Notes: generated by a model from the letters alone, not told the origin. A DNA stretch of 64,000 bases from Sipunculus nudus (GCA_026874595.1 CM049312.1:25847956-25911955); one strand, 5' to 3'; positions 13,331 to 25,985 are shown, counted from the stretch's first letter. Program-made: numbers and translations.

Positions 13331-13855
13331 GTGACCACAGTCTAAAATATCACCGGAATCGCCAGAATTGAAAATGTTTCGAGGAGCTCGTTGTTCGTTG
13401 GATTATAAGAATAATGGGACTTGGCCCTAATACGTATAGTGTAATATGAACTCTCATTCAACACCAAGACTTTAGTATTATTAGTTAGTGAAACTCTATT
13501 CCACATATGAACTTCCACCATGCATGCACTCGCCGAAAATGTGAAATATATTCATATATTATATATAAGATTGGAAGTAAGTACAATGTAATGACGAATA
13601 GGTGTGGAAATTAAGATTTGTTTAAAAATAATTCTTTAAAAAAGGGCTTAAAAGGACTGTTTTCCTATTCCAATATTTCCAAATATCGAATAATGTAAAT
13701 TTCTTATATGAAAAACATTTGTTCTGCATGTTAATTTATTATATTCAATATAATATTTTGGGAATACACATTTATGAAAAAAAATCTTGTAAAATATATT
13801 TACAATTTCAAACCCGATGCTAAGTACCAATGTAACATAATGATATTCTACTCAC

Positions 13856-13890
13856 CTTTATGATTCTTGGTGTCAGTGATGTACTGATGA
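13856..13890 (-). other. Non-coding first exon of copy A (5' UTR; upstream end approximate)
   Basis: The minus strand reads GACACCAAGAATCATAAAG followed by the donor GTGAGT. The segment is preceded, about 25-30 bp upstream, by a TATA box. It holds no ATG and is spliced to exon 2, whose first base is the start codon. The same exon is conserved in copies B, C and D. The start site is inferred from the TATA position. Confidence 0.75.
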
Positions 13891-13904
13891 TGGCTGTCAA
13901 AAAT

Positions 13905-13965
13905 GATGAACCTTATATAGACCGAAGGCCGCCTCCGTGTTTACTCAGCCGGATATCGACGCCAA
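13905..13965 (-). promoter_or_regulatory. Core promoter of copy A
   Basis: TATA box CTATATAAGG (13,911-13,920), preceded by a GC-rich block with TGAGTAAACACGG. The GTAAACA at 13,938-13,944 fits the forkhead (FOX) core RTAAACA. The block is shared by copies B, C and D and by the relic at 4.6 kb. FOX control is an inference from the motif only. Confidence 0.7.
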
Positions 13966-14104
13966 CCCTTCATGTACTGGTTTTGTCGTCATTATCAAAA
14001 GGTCATTATTTTATATGTATCGTCCAATCATTTGTATCAGAGTGACAATTTGACCAGTTGTTAAAACAAATGACAAATGTGTTAATAGAGACAATGGATG
14101 GTTT

Positions 14105-14240
14105 ATATATTTCACTCAGGTGTAAAAATATATCCTGGCGTCATCAGGCGACTTTGGGGGAACAGGTGAGGGAGAATGTATTGTATCAAATACCTTTATT
14201 ATGATATTATTACTATGTTACCAAGAAGACACTGGTATTA
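14105..14240 (-). promoter_or_regulatory. Conserved upstream module of copy A
   Basis: About 200 bp upstream of the TATA box lies TCACTCAGGTGTAAAAATATAT, then GGCGTCATC, then AACAGGTGAG, ending near a GTATCAAATACCTTT and CCAAG(A/G)AGA segment. The same order recurs upstream of B (30,712-30,835), C (44,905-45,032) and D (54,686-54,810, again at 54,945-55,075). It contains E-box (CAGGTG) and CRE-like (TGACG) cores. Confidence 0.6.
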
Positions 14241-15542
14241 AATTTCATCTGCACAAATAAAATGATTTCTGTTGTTTGGTATGAAGAATTATACGAATGT
14301 TAAAATATGTAAAATATCCCTCGCCAGAGTCAGATCCCTGCAATAACATTTACTCCATCTGAAGAAAATATATAAATCATTAATTTTCGATTTAATAAAA
14401 CACGCAAATTTAGATAAAAGCGTCCCGAGAGTAAACAGGATTTAGAATATTTATATCATAATTAATAACTTAATTTTTTAGGTCGGTCAAATTTGTATGG
14501 ATTTATGTATAGGTCTATTAACTTTTACTTCAAACGCAGTTTCATCATCGTATACTCTGACAATTGTTTTTCGGATTCTTGGTACAAAAATATGTTTCAT
14601 GAGTAGGATAAGTATATAATGTAATATTCTTTAAAACAAAACACTAGATTCTAAAAATATAGTGTGTAACGTAACTTGTCTGTAGACAATACTTGCCAAG
14701 ATGTGTATCTCGTAAGCAGATGCTGGAGGATTTATTATAATTTACAATACAGACAACAACAAAAAATCCACATATATATGTACATGTGTAAAGTATAGGC
14801 CTAATATACAGAGAATAAAGTGAAAAGCACAACAAAAATAATTTATGAATGGAAACATCTCAATAAAGTTGAATTGTATATTTACAATTTAAATATTTAC
14901 TTTGATAATTAATATAATATCCCTTATTCTAAAATCAAAATTAGAAAGATATCATGTTCAGGGATTTGACATTACTGTGGGATCGAAATTAAAATGGGGG
15001 TAATATCATTTAATTGCCACATATATGTTTAATGCATCATTTTGTTTGTAGTAAACAATTACTGAGATCTTAAGATGCATTGGAAGGGTATCTGTAAAAA
15101 AGTAACAACACTTTGAAGACATTGTAAAAAGAGATGGTCATTAAACAATATATAAGATACTTTGTGTTTGTCATGAATGAAATTCTGTATTTCTGTATTA
15201 CTTGAGGGAGGGTTTCGTATATCACACAATGATCCTCTTTCCATATATTAACTAGAACACCCTCTTGTTGCAGAACATAGGTGACAAAACATTTTTTAGT
15301 CAATGGATGGCTCTTGGGCTGCCATTAATTATTTATCGAGTCATCTGTCCATTACGGTCCTCAGGTAGCGGTTATATACACTACAGTCGTCCCAGATCTC
15401 TTATGTTGTAACCGCTGCTTTGTATAGATCCTCTGGTTCTATCACCAGGGTTGGCGCAGAGCAAATAAGTGTAATCAGATCAATGAGAGAGTTGTATCGC
15501 ATTGTGCATCCAGCTCCGAACTTTTCACTTACGACTTTAAAT
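14241..15542. other. Intergenic region between copy A and the minisatellite
   Basis: AT-rich. Parts of 14,240-15,060 match about 30,840-31,630 and about 45,040-45,790 (the 5' flanks of B and C). No gene was found. The segment 15,367-15,419 carries an imperfect inverted pair (AGCGGTTA and TAACCGCT). Confidence 0.5.
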
Positions 15543-18500
15543 TGCTCTCGTTGGTCTTATTACACCAGGACACTAGCTCTACTTCGTCTTATTACACCAG
15601 GGCACTAGCTCTCGTTGGTCTTATTACACCAGGACACTAGCTCTACTTGGTCTTATTACACCAGGACACTAGCTCTACTTCGTCTTATCACACGAGGACG
15701 CTAGCTTTCGTTGGTCTTATTACACCAGGGCACTAGCTCTACTTGGTCTTATTATACCAGGACACTGGCTCTCGTTGGTCTTATTACACCAGGACACTAG
15801 CTCTACTTCGTCTTATTACACCAGGGCACTAGCTCTACTTGGTCTTATTACACCAGGACACTGGCTTTCGTTGGTCTTATAACACGAGGACGCTAGCTAT
15901 CGTTGGTCTTATTACACCAGGGCACTAGCTCTCGTTGGTCTTATTATACCAGGACACTGGCTCTCGTTGGTCTTATTACACCAGGGCACTAGCTCTACTT
16001 GGTCTTATTACACCAGGACACTAGCTCTACTTGGTCTTATTACACCATGGCACTAGCTCTACTTGGTCTTATTACACCAGGACACTAGCTCTACTTCGTC
16101 TTATTACACCAGGACACTTGCTCTACTTCGTCTTATCACACCAGGACACTAGCTCTAATTGGTCTTATTACACCAGGACACTAGCTCTACTTCGTCTTAT
16201 TACACCAGGGCACTAGCTCTCGTTGGTCTTATTACACCAGGACACTAGCTCTACTTCGTCTTATTACACCAAGACACTAGCTCTACTTGGTCTTATTACA
16301 CCAGGACACTAGCTCTACTTGGTCTTATTACACCAGGGCACTAGCTCTACTTGGTCTTATTACACCAGGACACTAGCTCTACTTGGTCTTATTACACCAG
16401 GACACTAGCTCTACTTCGTCTTATTACACCAGGGCACTAGCTCTACTTGGTCTTATTACACCAGGGCACTAGCTCTACTTGGTCTTATTACACCAGGACA
16501 CTAGCTCTACTTGGTCTTATTACACCAGGGCACTAGCTCTCGTTGGTCTTATTACACCAGGACAATAGCTCTACTTCGTCTTATTACACCAGGACACTGG
16601 CTCTCGTTGGTCTTTTTACACCAGGGCACTAGCTCTACTTGGTCTTATTACACCAGGACACTAGCTCTACTTCGTCTTATTACACCAGGGCACTAGCTCT
16701 ACTTCGTCTTATTACACCAGGGCACTAGCTCTACTTGGTCTTATTACACCAGGACACTAGCTCTACTTGGTCTTATTACACCAGGGCACTAGCTCTCGTT
16801 GGTCTTATTACACCAGGACACTAGCTCTACTTCGTCTTATTACACCAGGACACTAGCTCTACTTGGTCTTATTACACCAGGACACTAGCTCTACTTCGTC
16901 TTATTACACCAGGGCACTAGCTCTACTTGGTCTTATTACACCAGGGCACTAGCTCTACTTGGTCTTATTACACCAGGACACTAGCTCTACTTGGTCTTAT
17001 TATACCAGGGCACTAGCTCTCGTTGGTCTTATTACACCAGGACAATAGCTCTACTTCGTCTTATTACACCAGGACACTGGCTCTCGTTGGTCTTTTTACA
17101 CCAGGACACTAGCTCTACTTCGTCTTATTACACCAGGGCACTAGCTCTACTTGGTCTTATTACACCAGGACACTGGCTTTCGTTGGTCTTATAACACGAG
17201 GACGCTAGCTTTCGTTGGTCTTATTACACCAGGACACTGGCTCTCGTTGGTCTTATTACACCAGGACACTAGCTCTACTTCGTCTTATTACACCAGGGCA
17301 CTAGCTCTCGTTGGTCTTATTACACCAGGACACTAGCTCTACTTCGTCTTATTACACCAGGACACTAGCTCTACTTGGTCTTATTACACCAGGACACTAG
17401 CTCTACTTGGTCTTATTACACCAGGACACTAGCTCTCGTTGGTCTTATTACACCAGGACACTAGCTCTACTTCGTCTTAATACACCAGGGCACTAGCTCT
17501 CGTTGGTCTTATTACACCAGGACACTAGCTCTACTTCGTCTTATTACACCAGGACACTAGCTCTACTTCGTCTTATTACACCAGGGCACTAGTTCTCGTT
17601 GGTCTTATTACACCAGGACACTAGCTCTACTTCGTCTTATTACACCAGGACACTAGCTCTACTTGGTCTTATTACACCAGGACACTAGCCCTACTTCGTC
17701 TTATTACACCAGGGCACTAGCTCTACTTGGTCTTATTACACCAGGACACTGGCCCTCGTTGGTCTTATTACACCAGGACACAAGCTCTACTTCGTCTTAT
17801 TACACCAGGGCACTAGCTCAAATTGGTCTTATTACACCAGGACACTGGCTTTCGTTGGTCTTATAACACGAGGACGCTAGCTTTCGTTGGTCTTATTACA
17901 CCAGGACACTGGCTCTCGTTGGTCTTATTACACCAGGACACTAGCTCTACTTCGTCTTATTACACCAGGGCACTAGCTCTACTTGGTCTTATTACACCAG
18001 GGCACTAGCTCTACTTGGTCTTATTACACCAGGACACTGGCTTTCGTTGGTCTTATAACACGAGGACGCTAGCTTTCGTTGGTCTTATTACACCAGGGCA
18101 CTAGCTCTACTTGGTCTTATTATACCAGGACACTGGCTCTCGTTGGTCTTATTACACCAGGACACTAACTCTACTTCGTCTTATTACACCAGGGCACTAG
18201 CTCTACTTGGTCTTATTACACCAGGACACTGGCTTTCGTTGGTCTTATAACACGAGGACGCTAGCTTTCGTTGGTCTTATTACACCAGGGCACTAGCTCT
18301 CGTTGGTCTTATTATACCAGGACACTGGCTCTCGTTGGTCTTATTACATCAGGGCACTAGCTCTACTTGGTCTTATTACACCAGGACACTAGCTCTACTT
18401 GGTCTTATTACACCAGGGCACTAGCTCTACTTGGTCTTATTACACCAGGACACTAGCTCTACTTGGTCTTATCACACCAGGACACTGGCTTTCGTTGGTC

Positions 18501-18785
18501 TTATTACACCAGGGCACTAGCTCTCGTTGGTCTACAACAGGACACTAGCTCTACTTGGTCTTATTACACCAGGACACTGGCTTTCGTTGGTTTTATTACA
18601 CGAGGACGCTAGCTTTCGTTGGTCTTATTACTCCAGGACGCTAGCTAATGTTGGTCTTATTACACTAGGACACTAGCTCTCGCTGGTCTTATTACACCAG
18701 GACACTAGCTCTCGTTGGTCATATTGCACCAGGACACTAGCTCTCGTTTGCCTTATTTCACCAGGACACATGCTGTCGTGGGTCT
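15543..18785. repeat. Minisatellite: about 100 tandem copies of a 32-bp unit
   Basis: The unit begins GGTCTTATTACACCAGG and ends CTAGCTCTACTT. Variants alternate (GGACAC or GGGCAC, CTAG or CTGG, CTCTACTT, CTCTCGTT or CTTTCGTT; some units have ATAACACGAGG). Spacing is almost exactly 32 bp, without indels, until a small deletion near 18,530. Marker variants recur at exact multiples: a block around 16,500-16,620 repeats 480 bp later (15 units), and the CACTGGCTTTCG plus ATAACACGAGG pair recurs at 17,171, 17,843, 18,035 and 18,227 (21, 6 and 6 units). Units decay at the right end (18,600-18,785). Open frames here come only from the repeat. Confidence 0.97.
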
Positions 18786-20440
18786 GCTTCTTGGCCCTGT
18801 GCCAGAACCAGTGTTATCATAACAACGAGGCATAAACTTCTGACTTACCATTCAGGGACTCTTAATTAATTACTTCATGATGACCTATATATAGAGTTTG
18901 AGGTATAGATGGCAAAAACATGGTTTAGGTCAGACTCATCTTCCTGTTCTAAATTCCTTAAAAGTTGAATGTACTCAATTCCTTTATAAATTTGAATTGA
19001 TTTGTCTTATTTGCTCACTATCACAATGCAATTTTTTTCTGAATCTCCCATCCAGATTTTTCGAAAATATCACTTTGTCAATTTTCAGCAGAATTTCAAA
19101 CAAGAGCTTCAATTTCTCGATGTATGATGCATGGGTTACCATGCAAGTTTCAAGCATGTCAGACCTGGGAAGCTTTCTAATGAGGCCAATATTTCTTATA
19201 TTATACATATTTACTTGGATTCTTGCCTTCTCCAGGAGTGTATGCGTTCATGCCCGTTTGTGTGTGCGTGTTTGCTTGTTCAAAACACACAATGATGAAT
19301 GGGATCTCGGTAATTTCGAAAATTGGGCCAAGGAAGAACCGATGTGTGGATCCGCAGTTTGTCCGGATTCAGAAGCGTCCTCAAGGAATATTCACAAATT
19401 TACAGTCATTTATGTGCTTATGGACCTGGGAATATGCGCAAAAAAAATGCAAACACGCTGAAACCTCGTGCGCAACGCAGGCTGGCCCTCCTGTTCAGGT
19501 CACGGTCGAGCGCACAGACCTTCGGTGGTTCTATTGGTTCTCTGCAATATGGCTTGTGCACACCGGCAATTTCAAACATAATGCAATAAATGATAAACTA
19601 ATGCAAACTTCTGCTCATTGTTTCCTGTCTCAGCAGAATGGGAAATGAAAATTATCAGCATCGTTGCCTACCTGTCTGTCCATTTTTAAATATTCAGTTT
19701 TTATGAATTTTATGAATGTTTTTGTGTGACGGAATATATACCATTGTAATTTAACATCAAAGTTTGATAAGAATCCTGCCGGAGGCAAATATAATCCATC
19801 TCCCACCCTTTCCTACTTGTATTATATTTAACAAGCATATTTCCTGCTTATGTTGAGTTAATGTATTTTATAATAAGGGGCGCTTCGATAACTCCTGGTT
19901 AAAAAATGTAAAATTTCTCAAAATTCAGTTGAAAAACATACTGATTGGCCTCCCCTAGGACATATTTGATATGGTTCTGATGGTTCAAGGACATTAATGA
20001 GGTGGAGCTACAGAAGACTTGCGTTTAAAGGATGAGTGGCATCACCGTTAATTATAATACAGATTAATGAATGGGGCGGAGGCGGGTGGGATGGAAAATA
20101 TATCCATAAAGTATGAAAGTGGTTTCAAGAAAGTACGCATTCGGATATAGGAAAGCTTAATCGTTAATTCTCCTATTCCTGTCATCACTTTAAAGTTTCC
20201 AAATAAAGCTATTTTCACTTGAATTTCAAGTCAGTAATTCACTCAAATGAACCTTGTTGAATAGAGTTATTTGCTGAGACAGTGCCCAATGAAAAATCAA
20301 TATTATACAAAGAAAAGTAACCAAAATGCCTGAAAAGCTTTCAAGTGGGATATTACGTGAGATATAACTTTGGCGACCCAGTCATATTTGATTTACATAT
20401 TTTGATATAATCCATGAACTGTTCATAACATTTGGTTATG
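18786..20440. repeat. Intergenic flank homologous to 0.7-4.6 kb
   Basis: From about 19,760 this pairs with 840-1,240 and 3,950-4,560. Position ~20,190-20,195 is the unoccupied ACTT target of the transposon found at 2,005. The longest open frame (18,898-19,461, plus) has no start context, domain or splice support and I do not call it a gene. Confidence 0.5.
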
Positions 20441-20500
20441 TTAGACCTTATATAAGCTGCAGTTCTCCTCCACGTTTACCGACGCTCGGTATTTGTAATA
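20440..20500 (-). promoter_or_regulatory. Orphan promoter relic 2 of the gene family
   Basis: The minus strand has CTTATATAAGG at about 20,446-20,456, preceded by a diverged GC-rich block with GGTAAACGTGG (20,471-20,480). This is the counterpart of relic 1 at 4.6 kb in the duplicated block. It is more degraded than relic 1, and no exon follows it. Confidence 0.5.
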
Positions 20501-20529
20501 TAGATTAAAAAGCATATCAGTGAAGCATT

Positions 20530-22050
20530 CTGGTCAATGCTCTAGTTGTTCAGATACTAGAGTTTTTGTATCAAATTTCTAGTTATTATTGGGTACTTCT
20601 GAACCTTATAGCTAGGAGGATATGGGTAACAGAGACCTTATTTAAAGTTTTCAAGAAGATTTTTTTACATGAACCTCCCAGCATGTCAAGTTAGAAGATT
20701 CCATGTCCAGAGGTTACGATTTATGGACGGATTTTACGGACGGACAGACGGACGGACGCCGGACAAAGGGTGATCGCTATAGCTCAGATGGCTTTCAGTC
20801 AGCTGAACTTTAAATGAAACAAAACCTCCAGAATCTTGATAATTAATGCATGGATTTCCCTGAATCTTGCCTTGAATATTGACCATGACTAGGGTTGTCA
20901 CTTCACGAAAACTGCTGGCGCTGCCTGTATTTTTTTCTAATTTTTACGATGTCAATTTCTCACCTGTGATTTTATGTAGTGTCCTGAATCCTGGTGCGTT
21001 TATTGATTATGATTGGTTTCTTCATTTTCTGAAGATTGGTGGCGCCACCTGTATTTTTCTATTTTTACGCTTTTTTCAATTATTTTGAGACTGTCAAATT
21101 ATATTGATACCATCAGATTTGCAACTGTGGTTTCATCTTGTGTCCAGAAATCAAGTTTGTTTATTAGGGTCATGCTTGAATAAACGGATGCCCTATAGTA
21201 ATCATCCTGTCTGTCCGTCTCTCAGTATGTCCGTCAAATTTGTTTTCTGATTATACCTTTTTTTATATATGGCCCCCTCTAAAGCAAGGACACTGTAGAA
21301 TTCTGTGTCATGAGGCCAAAGCCAAGGTCACTGGATACCCTTAATCAGAAAGATTGTGGATATATTTTAAGCATAACATTTCATCCCCAACCTTCCATCT
21401 AGCACATATAGCTGAACTACAAATAGGGGAAAAACCTGATTAACTTTCGGCTCACAAGGTCAACGGTCAAGGTCACAGGGGCCACCTGTCTACATATATG
21501 TTTCTGGATGATAACTCCAGTTTTGTTGGACATGTTGCTTTCAAACTTAACTTATATATGGCCAACCAATAACATGAGGACGCTTTTATTATGGGGTCAT
21601 GATGTCAAAGGTCAAGGTCACAGGACCCAATTTAAAAAAAAATGGGAATGAATTTTATTTTCGCCTGAAGATGTCTCCTCAAGTCAAAGAGGGATTGTTT
21701 GAGTTTTCATTGTCCCCTGAAGATGACTCCTGATGTCATAAATTTTGTTGTTAATTGGGAAGAAACGGGGGAGCTGGTGATAATACATTTTCAGACAGAC
21801 ACTCCAAAACCAATCCGAACCAAGGTATGCATAAGAGCAATCACTGACCCAGATTTGAATGAAATCGGTTAATAAAAGTTATCACACGGAAACGAAAACC
21901 TGACGGACGGACACACAGACAGAGAGACGGACAGACAGAGAGACAAATCCAAATCAAGTCCCCCGTTCCGCGGAAGCAAGGGACAAAAAGCTCATACATT
22001 TATCCATATAGACAAATAAAGCTGAACGTCGAGGCCCATGGGTCCCTAGT
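20530..22050. repeat. Dispersed-repeat insertion with GACGGACGGAC and GGTCAAGGTCAC motifs
   Basis: Relative to the homologous block near 4,690-4,757, this ~1.5 kb is extra. It holds GACGGACGGACGCCGGAC (about 20,738-20,760), CTATAGCTCAGATGGC, two GGTCAAGGTCACAGG segments (about 21,465-21,480 and 21,608-21,626) and a second GACGGACGGAC/GACAGACAGAG run near 21,900-21,945. Such repeats are common in bivalve genomes. No reverse transcriptase or transposase is visible. Confidence 0.55.
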
Positions 22051-22538
22051 TAAAGCAAGCAACCGATCAATCCCCCATACGTCTGACATTGCTTATATAA
22101 CAACATGTGAATGTTTTGAGAGTGTTCGGTGTATCTCCATATACTCAAGTGGACACGGATATTAGCGCCACCTGCCGATATGTGTGCACAAATGCTCTCT
22201 GTGTGGTTCTGGGATATTTGGTATTCATTCATTTTGCTATATGACAAATATTTGTTGCCGAGGCAACGTACATGATTGTTATAGTCAATATATATATTGA
22301 TTGTTAAACTTACATGTATTTTATACAGAATAAATCTTCAAACATGAGTGATTGGTCTGTCGGAAAATGCCGTTTATACAATGTAAACTCGTGTAAAAAA
22401 CATGAATAATGACAATATGATAAAAGTGGCTACTGCAAGATATCATATTATAATGACAAACATGAAAGTACATGTAAACAATTGCCAAGTTACGGAAGCG
22501 TATTGCTGCCACCTGGTAAAAGAAAAAAAATTATTTAT

Positions 22539-22643
22539 CTCGTACGTACGACATATTACCTCGTACGTACGACATACTATCTCGTATGTACGACATACTA
22601 TCCCTTTTGTACGACATATTATTTCGTACGTACTACATAATAA
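22539..22643. repeat. Five 21-bp tandem units in the left arm of the foldback element
   Basis: The unit is CTCGTACGTACGACATATTA plus one base, with the 10-bp palindrome CGTACGTACG intact in the first two copies and diverged in the last three. The right arm carries the inverted counterpart. Confidence 0.9.
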
Positions 22644-23994
22644 ATCTTACGGACCTGATTCACATGCTAAACAACATGCCAACAGACATATGTATAAGCA
22701 ATATATAAATGTTAAATAATGTGTGTTTTACATAAACTATAAACAGCATCTCCACCTCCTTGCAAACCGCTGGACCACCGTTAAAACGAAAACACACACT
22801 CACATATATTTATTTATTTATGGTACATATTTAAATGCTATTCGATTAATCATTTTTATTTTGTGCCCTGGTTTCTGAAATATTGAAAGGTAGCGAAATA
22901 TATCAAAACGTTGTCTGACTGTCATATACAGAACTCTTATTTTAAGATAGGTGATTAATTAATGTTAGCAGTGTATGCTGTTATAATAGTGAGCATGTCA
23001 TATGATAATAAGAAATAAACATTGCCTTTGCCAAACTGAAACTACTTTTTGGAGAAAGAAGGGTTCAGACAAGAGGTACAGCTACCAAATGGCCTGATTT
23101 TTAGTAACTGAGATTGGATATTTGTGGGGCAGATTTCTTATATTCTAAACCGATCTGTAAAAGAACTAGATTTATGGCATAATGCACCGTGTAATTGATC
23201 TTTCAAACTATGTAATGCATATACAGCCATTGATATGGTTGGTGGGTAGCTGAAAATTCAACAGCCCATTGTATGAAGTACGTATAATTTTTATTTTGAA
23301 ATAAATTATAAAAAAAAAATAAAAAAAAAACTATCACACATGGACGTGCGATTAATCTGTGACAGAAGTATACGAAATTCGAATACAAGTCTTTTCCTAA
23401 TATGTCAGGCTGAAGTGGTGATAAAATCTGCACCTCAGATTTGTCTCATTTTTGGATAAGTATAAGATCTTATGTGGTACATGTACGTTTAACTCGCCCT
23501 ACTGTAAACGGCATGAAGTTCAACTTATGGGATCAAACACTCATAATATATGAATCATGAACCTCTCCTCATGGGCATCTCTGTAGTACAGAACCTCTGT
23601 AAGTGTCTGATAAATGTTTAAAGATTTTGGTCACGCACAAGCGTCAATTATATAAAAGCCAAGAAACATGAAAGAGGAAACACCAAGAGAAGTTTGAAAA
23701 CCCTTGATTTGTTAAGTTATGCTGTACCACCACCAGGTGGCGTGAGTGCTGTGTTTGTGTCGTTTCTAAACGGTTGGTCTCGTTTCTAAATTTTATGTCC
23801 ATTTTAAAGAAAGCATAGGAATCCCCTGCAATTACAATATCTAATTGTGTCCCTTGAACATGTCGGAATATTTTAACTAGTCAAACAAGAACCTCTGATA
23901 GACATTACATGTATTACTAATGACATTATTATATTATCCATCGAATGAGCCCTTCTAACGCAGCGCTGGTAATAAATCCCAAGGCGTTCAGTCT

Positions 23995-23997
<3 letters not shown>

Positions 23998-24043
<46 letters not shown>
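23998..24043. repeat. (CA)n microsatellite
   Basis: Uninterrupted CA dinucleotides, located in the central spacer of the foldback element. Confidence 0.98.
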
Positions 24044-24044
<1 letters not shown>

Positions 24045-25257
24045 CCGATTGTATAGTAGACAGTTTAAATGAAAAAGAACCTATTTCCATTTCACATACT
24101 AGGTATATTGAGTATACATGGAATACAGTGTAGTCTCCCTAAACTTTTACGTTATCTTTCAATATTTCGTTCTATAACAGTTTGCTTACTCCTTTATACA
24201 AGTGGAAAAAAACTTGCCCCGGGCAAAAAACAAACAGCGCTCACGCCAATTGGTGGCCGAAAAAATCAACTTCACAAATCAAGGTTTTTCAAGGTTTTCT
24301 GGGTGTTTTTTTTTTTCTTTCATGTTTCTCTCTTTTTTATAATTGTCGCGTGTGATAGACTAAGATCTTGCTTCTGGTCACGCGGTTTTATCATATTAAA
24401 CAGACAAAGGTGCACCGTGGTTACTCACACACAGAACCATTATGACGAATAAAACCGGTAAACAGGAGATATTAAGCCCGTGTATCGGCATGGACTTGCT
24501 GATCAATTTGGTTATTCACCCAAAATGAGTTAATAACGTGAGACAACACACATATTATTACAAAATAATATGAACCTTGAGTGTCAATGTACAGGTTTGT
24601 GTAATACACAGATGCCCGTAAAGAGAGGCTCCTGATTCATATATTATGAAACGAAGTGTTTGTTCCCATCAATTGAACTTCATGCCGGTTACAGTAGGGC
24701 GATAGATACTGTGCGTTATATCATCAATATAGTTTTTATACGGATCAATTTTGGAATATAAGAAATATAACCCACATATATCCATTCTCAATTACTTAAA
24801 ATAAGACTATTTGTAGCTGTACCTCTTGTCCGAACCCTACCTTCTTCTCAAAGTAGTTTTGCAAAGGCAATTTTTTTTCTTATTAATATTATGACAGGCT
24901 CACCATTATCACATCATACACTGCTAACAGAATTTAATTACCTATTTAAAAACGAAATTTCTGTAAATGACTGGCAGACAACGATTTGATAAGTTCAATT
25001 GCTTGAAATATTTCAGAAACCTAGACACAAAAAAGATGATAAATCGAATAGTATTTAAATTTATTGTATATTTAAATAAATAGATACATAAATAAATATA
25101 TGTATTTTTTTCTTTTCAAAGGTGTTCCGACGGTTTGAAAGAAGGTTGGGATATTGTGTAGCTAGGTTGAGAACAGGCATTATTTAATGATTTTTATTGC
25201 TTATACAAATATCAGTTGGTCTGTTGTGTGGTCTGTGAATCAGATCCGTAAGATTAA

Positions 25258-25340
25258 TATGTCGTACGTACGAGACAATATGTCGTACGTACGAGATAAT
25301 ATGTCGTACGTACGAGATAGTGTGTCGTACGTACGAGATA
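25258..25340. repeat. Four 21-bp tandem units in the right arm of the foldback element
   Basis: Units of ATGTCGTACGTACGAGATAAT type, the inverted counterpart of 22,539-22,643. The palindrome is intact in all four, so this arm is better preserved than the left. Confidence 0.9.
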
Positions 25341-25378
25341 AATAATTTATTTTTCTTTTACCAGGTGGCAGCAATACG

Positions 25379-25985
25379 AAGAAGAACCACAAATTTTAGA
25401 TTTAAATTATATGTTAACTTTTTATCTAGTTTATTTTGATCACATTTTTGGTTATTTTACTATAATCATTTAAACCTTATGTCATATAAAATTAACAACA
25501 ATTCCGTCTTCAGAGATATAAGAAGCTTTATGAGACAAATGCGAGTTTTCTGTAGAAATTGAAGCATAAACGAAATGTATATATCTATATTGTAATTGAC
25601 GGTGGTCGCATTGGAATTCCCATACTTCGCCATAAATCTTGAGAAATTTAAGTTTTCGTAGGGGTATCACCGGGCGGGGGGGGGGGGGGGGTGATTTTGG
25701 AAGGGGATTCGGCTGAAGGAATACCTGCTGGGCAAAATAAGTTCATTATATATATGTATAATTTGTTATCTGTTTATATTAATAAAAAAGTACTGAAATA
25801 ATGCTTATGCATTCTCATTTGGCAGTTTTTTTTTACCTGAACCTGCATGACAGCACGAATAATTTGTCACTACTATATATATGCTGTTGGCCAAAAAAAA
25901 AAAAAAAACTGCACGGAGATACCGATTTAGATATACCAAATATTACAAAAAAAACACAACAAAATACATGAAGATGATCCAACGT
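25379..25985. other. 3' intergenic flank of copy B, with poly(G) run
   Basis: Continues the duplicated block (25,480-25,680 pairs with 5,320-5,610) and includes a G run at about 25,676-25,691. Then 25,815-25,950 pairs with the 3' flank of copy A. No gene. Confidence 0.5.

Larger units (their letters stand above)
22499..25378. mobile_element. 2.9-kb foldback element with long inverted arms
   Basis: The outer ends are CGTATTGCTGCCACCTGG and its exact reverse complement, with a 3-bp AAG on both flanks. The left arm (22,499-~23,597) and right arm (~24,602-25,378) stay alignable as inverted repeats, for example GGTTTCTGAAATATT, GACAAGAGGTACAGCTAC, GCATGAAGTTCAA and ATAATATATGAATCA in one arm and their complements in the other. 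The left arm has about 0.3 kb extra (~23,195-23,490). The centre contains a (CA)n run. The homologous block near 5,222-5,240 is uninterrupted. No transposase is recognised, so it is likely non-autonomous, of foldback or long-TIR type. Confidence 0.88.

Noticed and set aside
15543..18785. Series of 61-67 codon open frames in the 32-bp repeat (repeating SYYTRTLALL-type peptides), or a CRISPR-like array
   Set aside because: 32 is not a multiple of three, so the TAG in CACTAG enters every frame each 96 bp unless a CTGG variant removes it. There are no unique spacers and the DNA is eukaryotic. It is a minisatellite.
18898..19461. Longest open frame in the window (187 codons, plus strand)
   Set aside because: No signal, domain or splice partner, and overlapping frames on the other strand are equally open. 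It lies in duplicated intergenic sequence with no counterpart frame in the paired block.
22539..22643. Regularly spaced CGTACGTACG repeats resembling a CRISPR array
   Set aside because: The units are directly contiguous 21-mers, inverted in the other arm of a foldback element, with no spacers and no cas genes.
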